From: Volvox africanus
Taxonomy: Eukaryota; Chlorophyta; Chlorophyceae; Chlamydomonadales; Volvocaceae
Length of the DNA stretch: 64,000 bases
Direction: 5' to 3'
Assembly: GCA_030268105.1 (NCBI GenBank)
Contig: BSDZ01000023.1
Location: 496,001 to 560,000, forward strand
Notes under the pieces: generated by a model
The model's input: only the letters and a program-made list of their open reading frames with translations
What the model was told of the DNA's origin: nothing
The model's database searches: none
Part shown: one piece after another, positions 12,101 to 25,100 of the stretch
Numbering within the stretch: the stretch's first letter is position 1
Layout of the letters: every line of letters begins with the position of its first letter
Translations under genes and position numbers: made by a program

Positions 12101-13398
12101 TCCTCTACTGGGCTGTAAGTAATCGGCTGCAGAGCCTTCCACCTCTTTCCTCCCAGGATGGCTGCACCAGTGTTGTTTAGGCTTGCAGTGAGGTCAGTCC
12201 AGTATGCATCAGGCGGCCGCGCGCGGGTCTGGATCCAGAAAAAGAGACCACAACCCGCCTTCGTTACAAAGCCGACACACCTCCTCATATCCGTCCGTCC
12301 GTCCGTCAACCGTGTCGTAGCAGCTGTGTTCGCACTGACGTGCCGTGCCGCGGCGCTCCGGGTGTCACAGTTTTATCAGGCAGTTAATTCTGATGGGCCC
12401 TATTCACGTGTCTCAGGAATCTCAGCCTACGAAGTAGATGCGGCTCTGGCCTACTGCCGTTGCGAAATTTAAAAACTTGCATGCAACGAGGCTCAGACGT
12501 CAAGCCTTGTGGCAGTCCCGTCTGCTAGCCTCATTCCTCGATAGCCCTGGCCTAGAGGCCAACCCGCTGAACCGTCCCACCCCACCAACCTTCCCTCCAT
12601 CTACCTGGGGACCCGCACGTTACTGTTCAACGCGGCAGGGACCGCCTGGTAGGCGATAGCACGATTTGCGTGCAGCCGCAGCGACATCTTCCAACGGCGC
12701 AGCGGGTCCAGTGAAGACCCATCAGTCAACAACTCGTTCCCATGCTGCGGTACGGTACTGTCATGCTACTGGAGCACAGCATGAGCTCCGAAACATAAGC
12801 CACAGTTGCTCCAGGACATAGGTTCCAAGCCCTATCCCTATTCCACGCCCATATATTCATCTTTTTATCAAGCGTACTTCGCACATTCAGCTACACGCCC
12901 GCGTACCTGCTGATGTTTCCGCACTAGTAAGTTGTCTCGATGTCGGCTGGAGGCTATCAACCATCTCGGCCCCTGGAGGCTATCAACCATAACGCAGTGC
13001 GGTCACGGGGTCGCAGGCCTGGCCGGCACGGACCTGCGTCCCAAGCCCCGTCCTAATTAGAGGCAAACACACAAAAGAGCTGCGCGATCACAAAAGAAGC
13101 TGCCTAGCAACAAGGTGAACCACCGCGTGGCGATTACTGCCAGTGACGGCGGCAGCCTTGCGCGCCCTAATGCTACAGCGGCCTTGCGAGGCGCGACACC
13201 ATCCAACACCACGATAACCTTTCCGCAGCGTCCAAGATTCGGGTTCCAATACGCACGAATCCCAGCTCCTGAGAATTCCCCCACGATGCATGTTTTTGAT
13301 CCTGGTAAACGCAGGCTACACCCGTTTATGCCATGTCCTGTCCTGTCCTGTCCTGCTACTGCTGCCTGCCGCTGCCGCCAGTCCCGAAAATACTAATA
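9140..13398. other. Intergenic region without supported gene
   Basis: The first bases should hold the promoter of the leftward gene at 9139. Several open frames of 60-167 codons exist (for example 10213-10608 minus and 11289-11792 plus), but none shows a family motif, a splice partner or a consistent codon pattern. No reverse-transcriptase, integrase or transposase motif is seen. It may hold old decayed elements; I cannot support any. Confidence 0.5.
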
Positions 13399-16300
13399 TT
13401 ACTCATCCATCATCTGGTCCGCGTCCTGGCTGCCTTGCTCAATCCCCCCAGGCCCATCCTCGGGCTCATCCCCCACGCACTCCCCACGTTCCGCCGGGTC
13501 CCTTTCGCCCTGCTCCTGCTCCCCGCCTTCCTCCCCGACCTGCGCCTCATCCGAGTCATCGCCATCAGCGTCGCAGTCCTCCTCCTGCTCCTCCTTCCCG
13601 TCGCCTTCATCCGCACCCAGCTCCTGGTCCTCCTCTTGCTCAGTCCCGCCCCCGTCCTCCCCCTCCTCAGCTCCACTTGCCCCCTCCGCATCTGAAGACA
13701 CCCGCGCCTGCCGTTTCGTCGCCCACCACTGCCCCCTTCCCCATGCCCACCCGGGCCCCTCCTCCTCACCCTCCCCATGCATCTCCTGCTCCCCCAAGTC
13801 CTCGCCCTCATCCGCAGCCTCCGAAGACGGGCCGCCCCGGGGCCGCTTGTTGTTGCCGGGTGTATTGCCGGGTGCGGCCGGCAATCGGTCTCCACGAAGC
13901 GCCTCGTCGAACATCTTGTCGTAAGCTGCAGTGCTGTAATCCACTTCCTTACGTGTGCGACGAGACCTGCACAAAGCACGCAGCAGGGGACAAGTCACGG
14001 CGATATACACGGTAGCCTCCCTCGCATTCCGTTATCCCTCGGATAACGCACGTCCTCAGCCACATTGCTCCCCACTCGCCCACTGCCCATTTGTCATTCG
14101 CTCCTGCAGCAGCTTTCCCCCCTTGAGGGGGGAGAGAATAAAAGCACAAGATTATATTTCGTAAAACAACTCCAACCATTTCCAAAAATACTTCTCCCAA
14201 GTATCTTCCCCCTTGAAGAGCCAACCCGCTTGCCTTGTTTCATAATAGTCTGAGCCCAGTGTAAACCGCAGTTTAGCCTCCAGCTTGTGCTTCCGCTCCC
14301 GCCGCTCCGCCTCGTCCACCAGCACCGAAACCAGCTCAGAGGAAATCTGAATCCGGCGGGAATGAAATCGACACGCACGGGACCGGGTTTCGTGGTTTTC
14401 GGCCAGGGATCCCGGGTTCCCAGCTCCAGGCCGTTCTCCAATTGGGTGGCTATTTGCTCCGGGGTTCCCTGGAGCAGACCCAAGAGCCAATACGCTTAAG
14501 GGAATTTTCCTGAAACTCCAAGAATTTTCGGGTACCGTCGTTTCACGCCCCGTCCGGGGTGACGGACGTTGCGCTGCCCTGAAGATTCATTTCCCGCCGC
14601 GGGCCCCGTATCTCCCATTCACCTCCTCCCCCTCTCACCCTTTTTGCAGCAATATCTAACGGTCAAGGCCAACGAATCGCCGGCTCTGGTTTCCAGTAAA
14701 CTAACTAAGGTAAACTAAATGAAACAAATCCGTTACTTTTTTATTATCTGATCTTTCCAACTGCTCCAACCTTGTCCGCCAGCTCCCGGTCTTGCTGTTT
14801 CTTGCTCCTGCGCCGCATCTCCTCAGCCGCCCCGCCCAGCCCCTCCGCACCCATACCAAGCAGCTCCCACCGCCCTGCCGGTGCAAGCAGGGTCCGCCGC
14901 AAGCAGGGTCAGGTGGGGAACCGGACACGGGGAGGAGAGGGGCCACGGGTCAGGGACGAGCGCGTGTTGGAGTGAGATGGTGAGATGGTGATTGAGGCGG
15001 ATACGGAGAGAGGCGGAGGTGGGTGAGAGAGGGTTGGCGTGGGATGGGCATTGAGCACGAGGTGCACTGTCCAGGGAAGGGATGGGAAACGGCGAGAGAA
15101 CGGATGCAGCCGAAGATTGTAGAGCGGCGGACACTACAAGTCCGTCCTCCACCATCGCGGTTAGTCATGCTTAACAGCAGCGATGACAGCGGTATTATGC
15201 CTCCTTTTTTCGTCTGGCCCCCCCCCTCGCGCCGGCACCTCCTGCCTCCTGCCTCACTAAATCTTGTCATGCCGGCCAGGACTTCCCCGCCGTACTTCTC
15301 AAGCTCTTATAAATACTTCTCCTTCTCTTAAGTACGGCACACACGCTTCCAACCCAGGTTTTCCCGCCATACCCCCCGCCTTTCCCTCCTACTCGGTTGG
15401 GGAGGGGGAAGGCGAGGAAGACGCGCTGCTCCGATACGCACCTGCAACAGCCTCCGGCGGGAGCTCGTACAGCAGGTACGGCGGCGGCGCCTTCTGCCCC
15501 TTCTTCTTCTTTTGAGCGCCCCGTCCGCCGCTCCCGTCGGCTGCTGCCGCCTTGCCCTTGCCACAACCGCCCTTGGTCTCCGCCGGTGGCGGTGAGGCGG
15601 CGCGGGGCTTCTTGGGCCTTGTGGACAGGAAGCAGGGGCCCACCCGCATATGATAACGCAAACGCATCACATCACATCACACAGTGAGGGGGTATTTCCT
15701 AGCCCTAGGGGTTCGAGAGTTCACGAGCGGTTCGAGAGGGGGGTGAGTTATCAGCCGGACATCTCCCTGCTCACAAGCGAGTACGGGACTGCAGGGGTGG
15801 ATTCCCGCACCCCCCCTGGCACATTCCAGCCCAAGTGGGTCGCTGGCTCCTGGCACCGGCCGCAGGCGCTCTCTCGACCACTCTGGCTCCCCCACCCCAT
15901 CTTGCCTCCCCGCTAAACGAATTCTGAGGATGAGATGATGTGGGAAAGAACGGGGGAAAGCGCGGCCCAGGCGGTGTTGGGGAATACGGCCCATCTGCTG
16001 CACCTCCACCCACTCTAAAAGGGCTCACTTGGGCCACGAGGGCGGCTGCTCCCGATATAACCGCATTTGAAGGTCGGGCAGGCGACCCACAACCCACAGC
16101 GCCGCGCCGCTGCTGTCGCGACCCAGGGGTCGTTTTCGTACGTCGTCCACGGTCAGCGCCGCCGGCGGCAGCTTCCCGTCAGCGCCACGCCGCCGGCCGC
16201 CACCTCCGCGACCTCCACCCCTGTCGGCACCGCCCGTCAGGGCCGCGCGGCATGCAAGGGCGTAAGTTAAGTAGGGAGCAGAGAGCGGAGATACCAACAA

Positions 16301-19300
16301 GGACTAAAGCGGTCGCCAACAGCACTGCAGCACTGCACGGCCCCCCTCCGACTCCGACTCACCGTCCAGCCTTCGCCGCCGCCGCCGCCGCCGCTGCCGC
16401 GCCCGGCCTGGGTGCCAGCACGAGTGCGTCAATGGCTCCTTTGAGGTCCTCCCGTTCCAATCGGAGATCACATAGCAGCTTTAGAGCCAACATCCTGACC
16501 AGGGGGAGGGGGGGAATGTTCAATGTGGAGGTAGAGGGAGAGGGAGGGGGAGGGGGAGAGGGAGGGGGAGAGGGAGAGGGAGGGGGACAGGGTGAGGGAG
16601 GGGGAGAGGGTGAGGGAGAGGGAGAGGGAGAGGGAGAGGGAGAGGGAGAGGGAGAGGGAGAGGGAGAGGGAGAGGGAGAGGGAGAGGGAGAGGGAGAGGG
16701 AGAGGGAGAGGGAGAGGGAGAGGGAGAGGGAGAGGGAGAGGGAGAGGGAGAGGGAGAGGGAGAGGGAGAGGGAGAGGGAGAGGGAGAGGGAGAGGGAGAG
16801 GGAGAGGGAGAGGGAGAGGGAGAGGGAGAGGGAGAGGGAGAGGGAGAGGGAGAGGGAGAGGGAGAGGGAGAGGGAGAGGGAGAGGGAGAGGGAGAGGGAG
16901 AGGGAGAGGGAGAGGGAGAGGGAGAGGGAGAGGGAGAGGGAGAGGGAGGACAAATGAATGGCATTTAAACGATCATGATAAAGGCGACGATTAGATTGAT
17001 TCAAACAGATGAGGGTAGGCCCAAAAAGGGGGAGGGGAAAAGCAGGGGGTGTGCACTGGAACCTTGTAATTCCGATTGCATTTGCCGTTCACGGCCGCTC
17101 CATAGCACGTGCCGAACATGGAGCCCGAGCTTTATATCCTCTCCACATTTCCAAATCTCCCGTACAGTTTTTCCCAAATGGCTCACCTATCACGCGGATG
17201 CAAAACTGCGTATGCCCGCCACTCGCGGCCCTTCTCGGCCCAAAAAGGCAACGTCGGGTCCACACCGCCGCTGCTACCCTTGCCGCCATTTCCACTTCCT
17301 CCTCCCCCTCCCCCTGCAGGTCCCTGCCCCGCCGCTGCTGAGCCCGGCGACCCCTTCACAGTCGCTGCAGCCCCGCTTCGACCGCTGCCACTGGCGCCGG
17401 CACTACCGCTGCCAGCTGCCGCAGCGGCGCGCTTCGGCCGTACCGGGAGGCCGGAACCCTTCCCCTTGCCCCCCGCCTCCGTCGCCTCCGTTGTCGCCGT
17501 CCCGTGCTGCTGCTCGGGGCCTTGACCTTGTCCGTATCCCTGTCCTTGCGGCTGCTGCTGCTGCTGCTGCTGCTGCTGAGGAGGAGGAGGAGGTAGAGGT
17601 GACGTGGGCTTGTAATAATCCCGCGGATGACGCCCCGGATGCAGCATTCTGTATTCCGTTGCGATCCGATGGTTAAGTACGGCAGGCCACGTAGCTTCGT
17701 CCAGGCGGGACGAGCGGCGCGCAACGCCCTGAGGCAGGCGCCGGGGGGAGGAGCCTCTGACCCTCACTTCCAACAGTCACCTCCCGTCACCCCAACAACC
17801 TATACACATTACCCCGCGCTGGCCTCAAAGGGCTTTCCAAGCTTCGAAAGAACATATCCCGATAATTTTGCAGCAGCTATGGCTCGCTCAGTTATAGGGT
17901 GACTGGGTAACTGGTCTTTTATGATCGGTAAGGAATCTACGTCTATTGATCTCGCTAGTATTTCAAGCTGATCCTGCGCAGACCCTTGGCGTCTTTGCTA
18001 ACCGCCGCCCCGGACTGCCTCGGGACCTCTAAACTCGCAGTCGACGAAGCGCCGACTAGGCCCCCGCCCCCGCCCCCGTCCCCGTCTCCGTCCCCGTCCC
18101 CGTCTCCGTCCCCGTCCCCGTCCCCGTCCCCGTCCCCGTCCCCGTCCCCGTCCCCGTCCCCGTCCCCGTCCCCGTCCCCGTCCCCGTCCCCGTCCCCGTC
18201 CCCGTCCCCGTCCCCGTCCCCGTCCCCGTCCCCGTCCCCGCACTAATGGAGACTGCATTCGTGAAGATCGCGATAGGCCCGCCATTCACCGCCACACCAT
18301 TTCCACTTCCCGCTCTTGCGGGGCGCACTCACCTGCAGCAGGCCCAGGTGCAGCCGACCCAGAAGGCTCCCTGGCGCGCCAACACATCGCACCAGCTCAT
18401 CCGCGAGCAGGTCGGCGGACCAGGACCCATCCGACAGTACGGAAGAAAGCATGGCAGCGGCAGCGGTGGCGGCGGCGTCGCCACCGGGGGCGGCATCAGG
18501 GCCGTGGCCGCAAAGCACTCCTCGGAATGTGGTCAGGAACTCCAGCACCGCCGCAAACTGCGACTCGAAGCACAGGCAGTTAGTAGTTAGCAGTAACCGT
18601 GGGCATTTGCAGTTAGCGATTTCCGGTTGCGAGCATGGCCCAGCGTGGGTACTCGAGGACGGGACTGAATAACCGCTTCATGACTAGCCGCATGTGTGAT
18701 CCGGGATTTGAACCCGGAATTTCCCTCAATTCCCCCAGCCCGCCACAACCCACGCTTCTTCACCCACCCCGATTCCCCAAGCCCGATGGCAGTCACATAT
18801 GCCGTCCCTCCATACTCTGTGCCTCTCCGCCTCACTCCGCTTCACTTGGCAATTTCGTACATTTATGCTATCCTCCCTACACCTCTCCCTCCCAACCCTG
18901 CTTGAAACCACGTAAGTAGGACATCCGAAGAAAGGTCCCATGCACGCCTTTCTTAGACTTACGCTTCATCCATCATGCCGGTCCTAGGCACCTCTGACCC
19001 ACCTCCCACATTGCCGTCAGCTCCATGGTTGCAATTCGCGCCGCATCTTCAGCCACCTCCCGGATTAAGCTGGCCGGGTCGTCTGCATCAGATTCCGACC
19101 TAGATCCGGATCCAGATCCAGATTCCGAACCTGAATCTGTGCCAGATCCAGATCCGCTCTCAGATTCATCTTCATCCCCCTCGCAGTTCGCGGACGGTCC
19201 CCGGGAACGGCTGCGCCTCCTTCCCTCCGCGCCCTCCTCAGCACTTCGGTGATCCACACCTGGCGTCCCTGCCTCTCCATCGCCATTCCGCGGGGACCTC

Positions 19301-20403
19301 GCCTTTGACTTTGGCTTACCATCGCCGCTACGGTGGCTTGACTTGGTCTTTGACTTGCCGCCGCCGGCCGGCGGCGCTGGCGGCGGTGATTTCGGCCCCG
19401 GCGGCGGTTGACTGGAGCGGAGGCTGCGCACTCGGTCATTCTCGGGCCGTATGAGCGGCTGGGCCCATTTGGGTTTCTTACGCTCCGAGCCTGTCGTAGC
19501 CGCAGCAACACCTGCAGTGGCGACGGCGGCAGCTGTGACAGCCGCCCCACGCCGAGTGAGCGCCGCCGCCGTGGGGGCAGCAGGCCGCGTTGACCGACCA
19601 CGGCGCCGTGCGCCAACTCCGTAATCCTCATCATCGTCATCATCATCGACGTAATCCTCATCGCTGCTGTCATCTTTGTACCCAGCGTCAAGAGGATTGT
19701 CGCTCTCGGAGCTGTAGGCGGCGGCACCGGCGCCGCCACTTCCACCCCTTTCCTCATCCCCAGGAGCACTATGGCCGCGGCTGCGGTTGCGACCGGCAAG
19801 ACCGGCATTGGCGACGGAAGGCTGCTTGTTCTTGGCCGTGCCTTGTGCTGCGGGAGCTGGCGGCCTTGAACCCGACAAACCCGTCGCCCCGACGGCCGGC
19901 GGCGGCTGTGAGGCGGCACCCGCCGTGGGTCGTGCCGGAGCTGATCGGGCAAAGGAGGGGGCCGGCGCGCGGGGGAACAAATTGGGCCTACCACTTTCTT
20001 GTGCATCATTGCCGGTGGGTGCCGCCGATGATGCAGGATCTTGTTGCAGAAGTCCAGACTGCTTCATGGGGCATGAAGCGAGGGCTGATCTGGCGGCAAT
20101 CTGCGGCGCAGAGGAAGTTCCTTGGCCGGGGCGCTGGTCGCAGGGTCCAATAGGTGCATCAGCACCGATGGTTCCAGATTGTCGAACGCTTTCAGCAAAC
20201 CCGGCAAACTCAGAACCTGGGTTAACTATCTGGGCAACACCGTCGATACTCTTGTCCATCAGCAGCCCCGATTCGCGGGCATCGACAGTTTGCTTTGCCG
20301 TCAACGCACTGACGGCTTTATCGGCGAAAGCTGCACCGGACGCCTGTGAGGGGGCAGCCTCCGTGGCATGCTTGCCTGGTTCCAGGGCCCTGTCACCGGA
20401 CAT
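13399..20403 (-). CDS. DDT-domain chromatin-remodelling accessory protein (RSF1/CECR2/DDR4-like)
   Basis: Nine minus-strand exons: 20403-19003, 18557-18333, 17728-17187, 16494-16363, 16220-16029, 15617-15442, 14874-14771, 14346-14267 and 13966-13399. All phases match, giving 1139 aa. Residues 1-467 are disordered, acidic and Ser/Arg-rich. The DDT region follows: [12 protein letters not shown] (exon 2), then [29 protein letters not shown] (exon 3), [20 protein letters not shown] (exon 4) and [18 protein letters not shown] (exon 5). The last two match the 'LCDxRLDxxDV...LG-D-x-x-G-x-x-Y-W' blocks of RSF1, CECR2 and plant DDR4. Exon 3 also carries a poly-Gln run near residues 593-601. Exons 6-8 are basic and probably coiled coil ([22 protein letters not shown]). 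Exon 9 holds [20 protein letters not shown] and a long Glu/Asp tail. Proteins of this family partner ISWI ATPases in nucleosome spacing. Upstream of the ATG is an in-frame TAG. The donor of exon 7 (GTTGGA) is weak. Confidence 0.87.
16528..16947. repeat. (GGGAGA)n hexanucleotide array
   Basis: Imperfect from 16528, then a pure GGGAGA array from about 16612 to 16946 (about 56 units). It lies in intron 3 of the minus-strand DDT gene, so the transcript reads (UCUCCC)n ending just before the acceptor of exon 4. Long open frames read through it on both strands are artefacts of the repeat. Confidence 0.97.
18061..18241. repeat. (CCCCGT)n hexanucleotide array
   Basis: About 30 units of CCCCGT, with a few CTCCGT variants near the left end, inside intron 2 of the DDT gene. 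Confidence 0.97.
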
Positions 20404-22130
20404 CTAGCGCTCTGGTCAGGCTACCGGACGAACACCTGGCCAGAGTTATCCGCTGAACATATCACTGACCATGTTGAGCTATTACTGTGTGTGCAAAATG
20501 TACATACAAGGACAGGGATTCGCCTTCATCGCACACTTCGCGACATAAGATGGAAAGCGCCGAGGTTTTGCAGGAAATCAGCTCACCCTCAAAAACATTT
20601 CATTCATATCCATAAAATTTCCATGCGTGTTAATTCAAAGCTTGGAAATAACAGTGAAGTTACCACTTTGCAATGAATGTACGATAGTGTCGCCACAGGC
20701 TACGGACGCTCATGCAGTGCAAGAATAATAATTCCTAACCTTTTGGTTTAATTAACCGATTTACCTTCCAATGTTCTATGCTGCAACTCGAGGCCGAATG
20801 GTCGCACTTTGATGAACTTACCTGATCAACGACCCGCCTGAACCAACCGAAGGCAATCCCAAATTTGCCCCTGTGTAGCCACGCTTCCACTTAGGTGGTG
20901 CTTAGATACATTCGGCTCGGACCTTTCCTTTCCTGCACGTGCTCAGTTGCCTTGGCGACATAACTTTTAAATCCATGGCAACGACGAAGTGACCGCCAGT
21001 ACCTCGGCTTACAGCTACAGGGATTCTGTGCGGCTGGAAGGGATAAGAAACGTCCAGGACAAAATGCTAGGGGGCCCCCATTGAGTAGGCCCGCGTGGAG
21101 GCCAATGGTTAAGCGCCCCGGCATCGGCATGGGCATGTAGCAGCGTCCCGGACCAATCCTGAAATTACAATGTGCCTGGCCGTTTTATTTTGGAGCACTT
21201 GTCATGAGCTCTCATTTTGGCCGTACGTATCTTACCCCGAGCAAACTCGCCTCTGGACTTCATGGTTTCGGAGCGTCGAACTCCCCTACTTGTTTCCAGT
21301 TCATCCGGCGACGGGCCACGGCCCTGTACCGCTACAGCACCGCACGGCTAAGATTCCATCATTATTCTTTAGGTGAATTGCCAGCGCAGAAGTTCCGTGT
21401 TTGTCAGCTCTTGCGTCTGTCGAATTTCCGGCTGCGCATGATGTTGGTAGCGTCAGGGGTCAGGGTTATGTAACTCGGCAGTTAAAATCGCTGCAACCAT
21501 TTAACCGCCAAAAAAGAGAGGGTGGCCTTTGCTCGATGGAGTCAGTCATACACCAACAAATACACACGCGCACTACACACACAAGCACAATCACGGTGCA
21601 AGTATTCAATAATCTGATATTTCGTTGTGCACAGTGCCCGTTGGCCCGATCGTTCGCTGGTTCGTTAGGTACTTTTCGTGGCTCTTACCCGGCATGCCGG
21701 TGAGCTGCGATCCGACGGTTCTCTTGCTTTTCGTTTCTGGCTGAGTCGCTCTGCGAGCTCACATGCAAAGAGGGCGCCTGGGATGGCGGCGAATGCACTG
21801 CTGCGCATACACACACACATACGCATACAAACACACAAGCCTTCAAAGACGCCTCATGGACGTGCAATGAGCGCTTACAGGATGGCCAGAGGAAGGAGCT
21901 GTGCTCCTTGTCTTGCATTTTGCGTTGTGTTCTTTTTCACACAATGACGTCAAAGAGCTTCCTCCCTCCTCCATCCAACACCACAGTACTCAAACACTAG
22001 AGCCCCCTTCGTAACCCTCCTTCTGCATGATTTCTAGCATGCATGGGGGTTGGGCAAGGGTTCAAAGCACCAAAGGCGTCGCCGGGACAGGGGACACCTT
22101 TCACACACTTTAAATTAGTCGTGCTCTGCA
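20404..22130. other. Intergenic region
   Basis: Should contain the promoter of the DDT gene (left side) and the 3' end of the gene at 22131-27574. A short CA-rich tract lies at 21808-21838. No other gene is supported. Confidence 0.5.
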
Positions 22131-25100
22131 TCACCAACGCCGCGGCGACAGCAGCGCAGTGCCGTTGGCCTAGGGCGACATGATCCCCTGGAACGCCCAT
22201 CGCTATACAATCTTTATCCCCGACGGAACAATATACATCTGTTGGCGATACGAAAGCGTTTCTCATTTAAAGCTTCCCTCAGATACAGCTGAATCACTCC
22301 GTGGATTTCTTGCACCCACCCTGTACGTACTTGCTGGGTATCACGGCTCTCAGATGCTCACCAGAACTGGGGAAGTACCCGGGGAGTGGTGGAGCGGGTG
22401 CGTTAAGCGGAACCTTAACCCCTCCTCGTCCGCTAGGAAAACAGCACTGAGCATATGAACTGGTGGTGCCTTCTTGTCACTCAGTGCAATGACTTCCCCG
22501 ATCACCATCGGGGTTATTCCGTTCTGGATCTAGTCTGGATCTAGATTCATCTGGATGTGTAGCGATCACGAATCAACCATCCGAGGCGAGATGTGGGCCC
22601 TATGTGGCGATATGTGTGGCCTATCACATCTGGCGCATCTCCACCATGTTGATGGACCGCCGCAAAACCTGCATTGTGAAAACAGTAACACAACCATTGA
22701 AGTCTCAGTACGGAAGATGTACGACCGAACGGAATGCCGTATTGATGGTTGGTTAGCTGATAACGCATCATTTGTGCACGTGTTAGGGACATGGGGAGGA
22801 CACGCATTTCTTGATGCGCGATGACGCAACCAATACACATTGAAACCCTAATTATAGGCAAGAATAGTTACTGAAGCACACACAGAAACACACGCTGTTT
22901 ACCTGCAAAGCAAAGTCCACGGTCTGGATATTGCGGGGGTTGAGGCTGGCAGGCAACAACGACCTGCGGGGCAGGTGAAATTGGGTTGCGGGGCAGAGGG
23001 TGCTTCGTGCGGTGGCGAGTAGTAGACACGCGATATGGGGGTGGGTATGGCCGCACGCCGGCCAGTGGGGGCATGAGACCGAGTCCGAGCAGAGCTTGGG
23101 GGTTGAGGTGTTAGAACGCGGGTTATAGAACGCGCTTTATTTGGTTGCACGTGGTTATATGGCACACGGCATTGGTACCACACGTCACGCACATCAATTT
23201 CAAGTGTACGTCAGTGAGCATAATTGGCAGTCCGCCCTCGCTCCCTGGTTACCGCCTGCGCCCATACCCCTGGGGGAAAGCGAAAAGGCGAAAACAGGTT
23301 CATGTTGTGTACGGGGGGGGGCCTGGGGGAAGGATGACAGTTGACTGAGCAGGTACCTACACGTTCCATTCCCCGAGTTCGGTTTTCCGGTTTCCGGTTT
23401 CCGTTGTTCGTTCCGCCCTGTTTCATTATCACACAAGACCACTCACGTCTGGGACTCTCGCGCCAGATCCACGAACTGTTGCACGTAGGAGTTATCACGG
23501 TAAGCCTGTCGAGTACGGCAGCACAAGCGGGGTTCACGTCGTCGGTCGTCGTCATGGTCGTTGGGAGTAGAGCCCGGAACACATGGCGCAAAGTGATACG
23601 AAAAGAGAGAGAGCTTTGTTAACGAGCGATTTTTAGTCAGTCGGCCTGACTACGTCAGCATTCACCCCATTTCGGTTCATTGTTGTACCTTATTTGGATC
23701 CAAGCCTGTGGATCCAGGACATCCATTTCCGTACACGTGGAAAAACCCACACGCGTTGCAGGGGGGCAGCAGGGGGGAAGGGGGGATTCTCACTCAGGAG
23801 ACGGGACGGGTGAAGGGGAAAGGGTGAGGTAATACACTTTCACCACCCCGGCGCACACAACGATCCTTCCTCGCTAAGTGTGTAGGTGCCTGGCTGATCA
23901 CCTGACTGGCTATGTGCATGCGTCTCAGATATATTACTGCTGTTCCCACCTGCCCCTTTCCATCAGATTCCCTTCCTCCCCCGTCCATGTCCTTGACCCC
24001 CTCGCACCTTCACGCCTGAGCCCCATCCTTCCATCCCTACCGCTACTGCTCGTATACTCACTGTCCACTCCGGCCCCTAGCACCACGGACGCGCCGGCAA
24101 TGAAAAAGGAGCCCCCCAAAATGCCCAGGATGGAAGCAGATAGGCCCAAGAGAAGGGATATGAACGCAACCGACGCAGCAGGGCCCGCCTGCGGGGCAAG
24201 GCCCACCCGGGCGACATCACATTTGGCATTTCAATTTTGTATATTGATAAGACTGTTTGTTTGTGAGGATGGATTGATTCAGCGCGGGTGACTGCAGAGG
24301 CGGTGGCACGCCGCCGTGACCGGGATCGGATATGTTGACTGGTATGCGCCGGGTGGAAAGCGACAGGAGCATACCCTCCTCTCCAACAATGGATGGAGAC
24401 GCGCACGGTCCCCCCCTTCCAACCCCAACCCCACCATCACCCTCACCCTCACCACCTGGCACACCGAATTGTTCTTCTCCTCATCCCTGGGCCCTAAGGT
24501 GCTAATCATCACTCAACCCAGGGTCTAAATGTGCTCATGATGTAACAAACAGCAGCGTTCCTACCATGAAGGCATCCAGGCCAAGGTTGCCAAGCATGGC
24601 GAAGATGATGCCAAAGTCGGCGGGGGTGATGGAGAAGTCGAATGGCTGAGCTGACTGAGACATGCCCGCAGCGCCGCCAGCGGTGCCTGCCCCTCGGCTC
24701 TGACCCATCGCGCTGCTGGCAGCACCGGCGCCCCCTGCACGATTCTGACCCATCATGAGCGCCGGCATGACGGCGGAGAGATCCTAAGGAAGCGATCGGG
24801 GGACATCATTTGGGGCTTAGATAGGACACCCGCCAGACCTTAAAACCGATATCCGGATTCCGGGGTCCGATGTGTCGGGCGGTTGTTTGTTTCCGGTTAC
24901 CCTAAACCCTAAACCTAAACCTAAACCTAAACCTAAACCTAAACCCTAAACCCTAAACCTAAACCTAAACCTAAACCTAAACCCTAAACCTAAACCTAAA
25001 CCTAAACCTAAACCTAAACGGCCCCAAGACCCCCCAGCCAGCCCAGAACCGTCTCTGCCTTTCCTTTTTCCCTCCCTACCCTTTTCCCCCCTTTCGGTGG

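Noticed and set aside
13290..14015. 241-codon Pro-rich plus-strand frame
   Set aside because: It is antisense to the acidic C-terminal exon of the DDT gene, whose phase and motifs are well supported.
15940..16968. Long open frames of Gly-Glu, Arg-Glu, Pro-Ser or Leu-Ser repeats on both strands
   Set aside because: They are read through the (GGGAGA)n intronic array and have no other coding features; real DDT exons flank them on the minus strand.
17986..18328. Pro-Ser, Gly-Arg and Gly-Thr repeat frames
   Set aside because: Artefacts of the (CCCCGT)n array inside intron 2 of the DDT gene.
18698..18716. Perfect T-arm (CCGGG-TTCAAAT-CCCGG on the minus strand) suggesting a tRNA
   Set aside because: No matching acceptor, D-arm or anticodon arm upstream; at most a SINE-like or chance B box.
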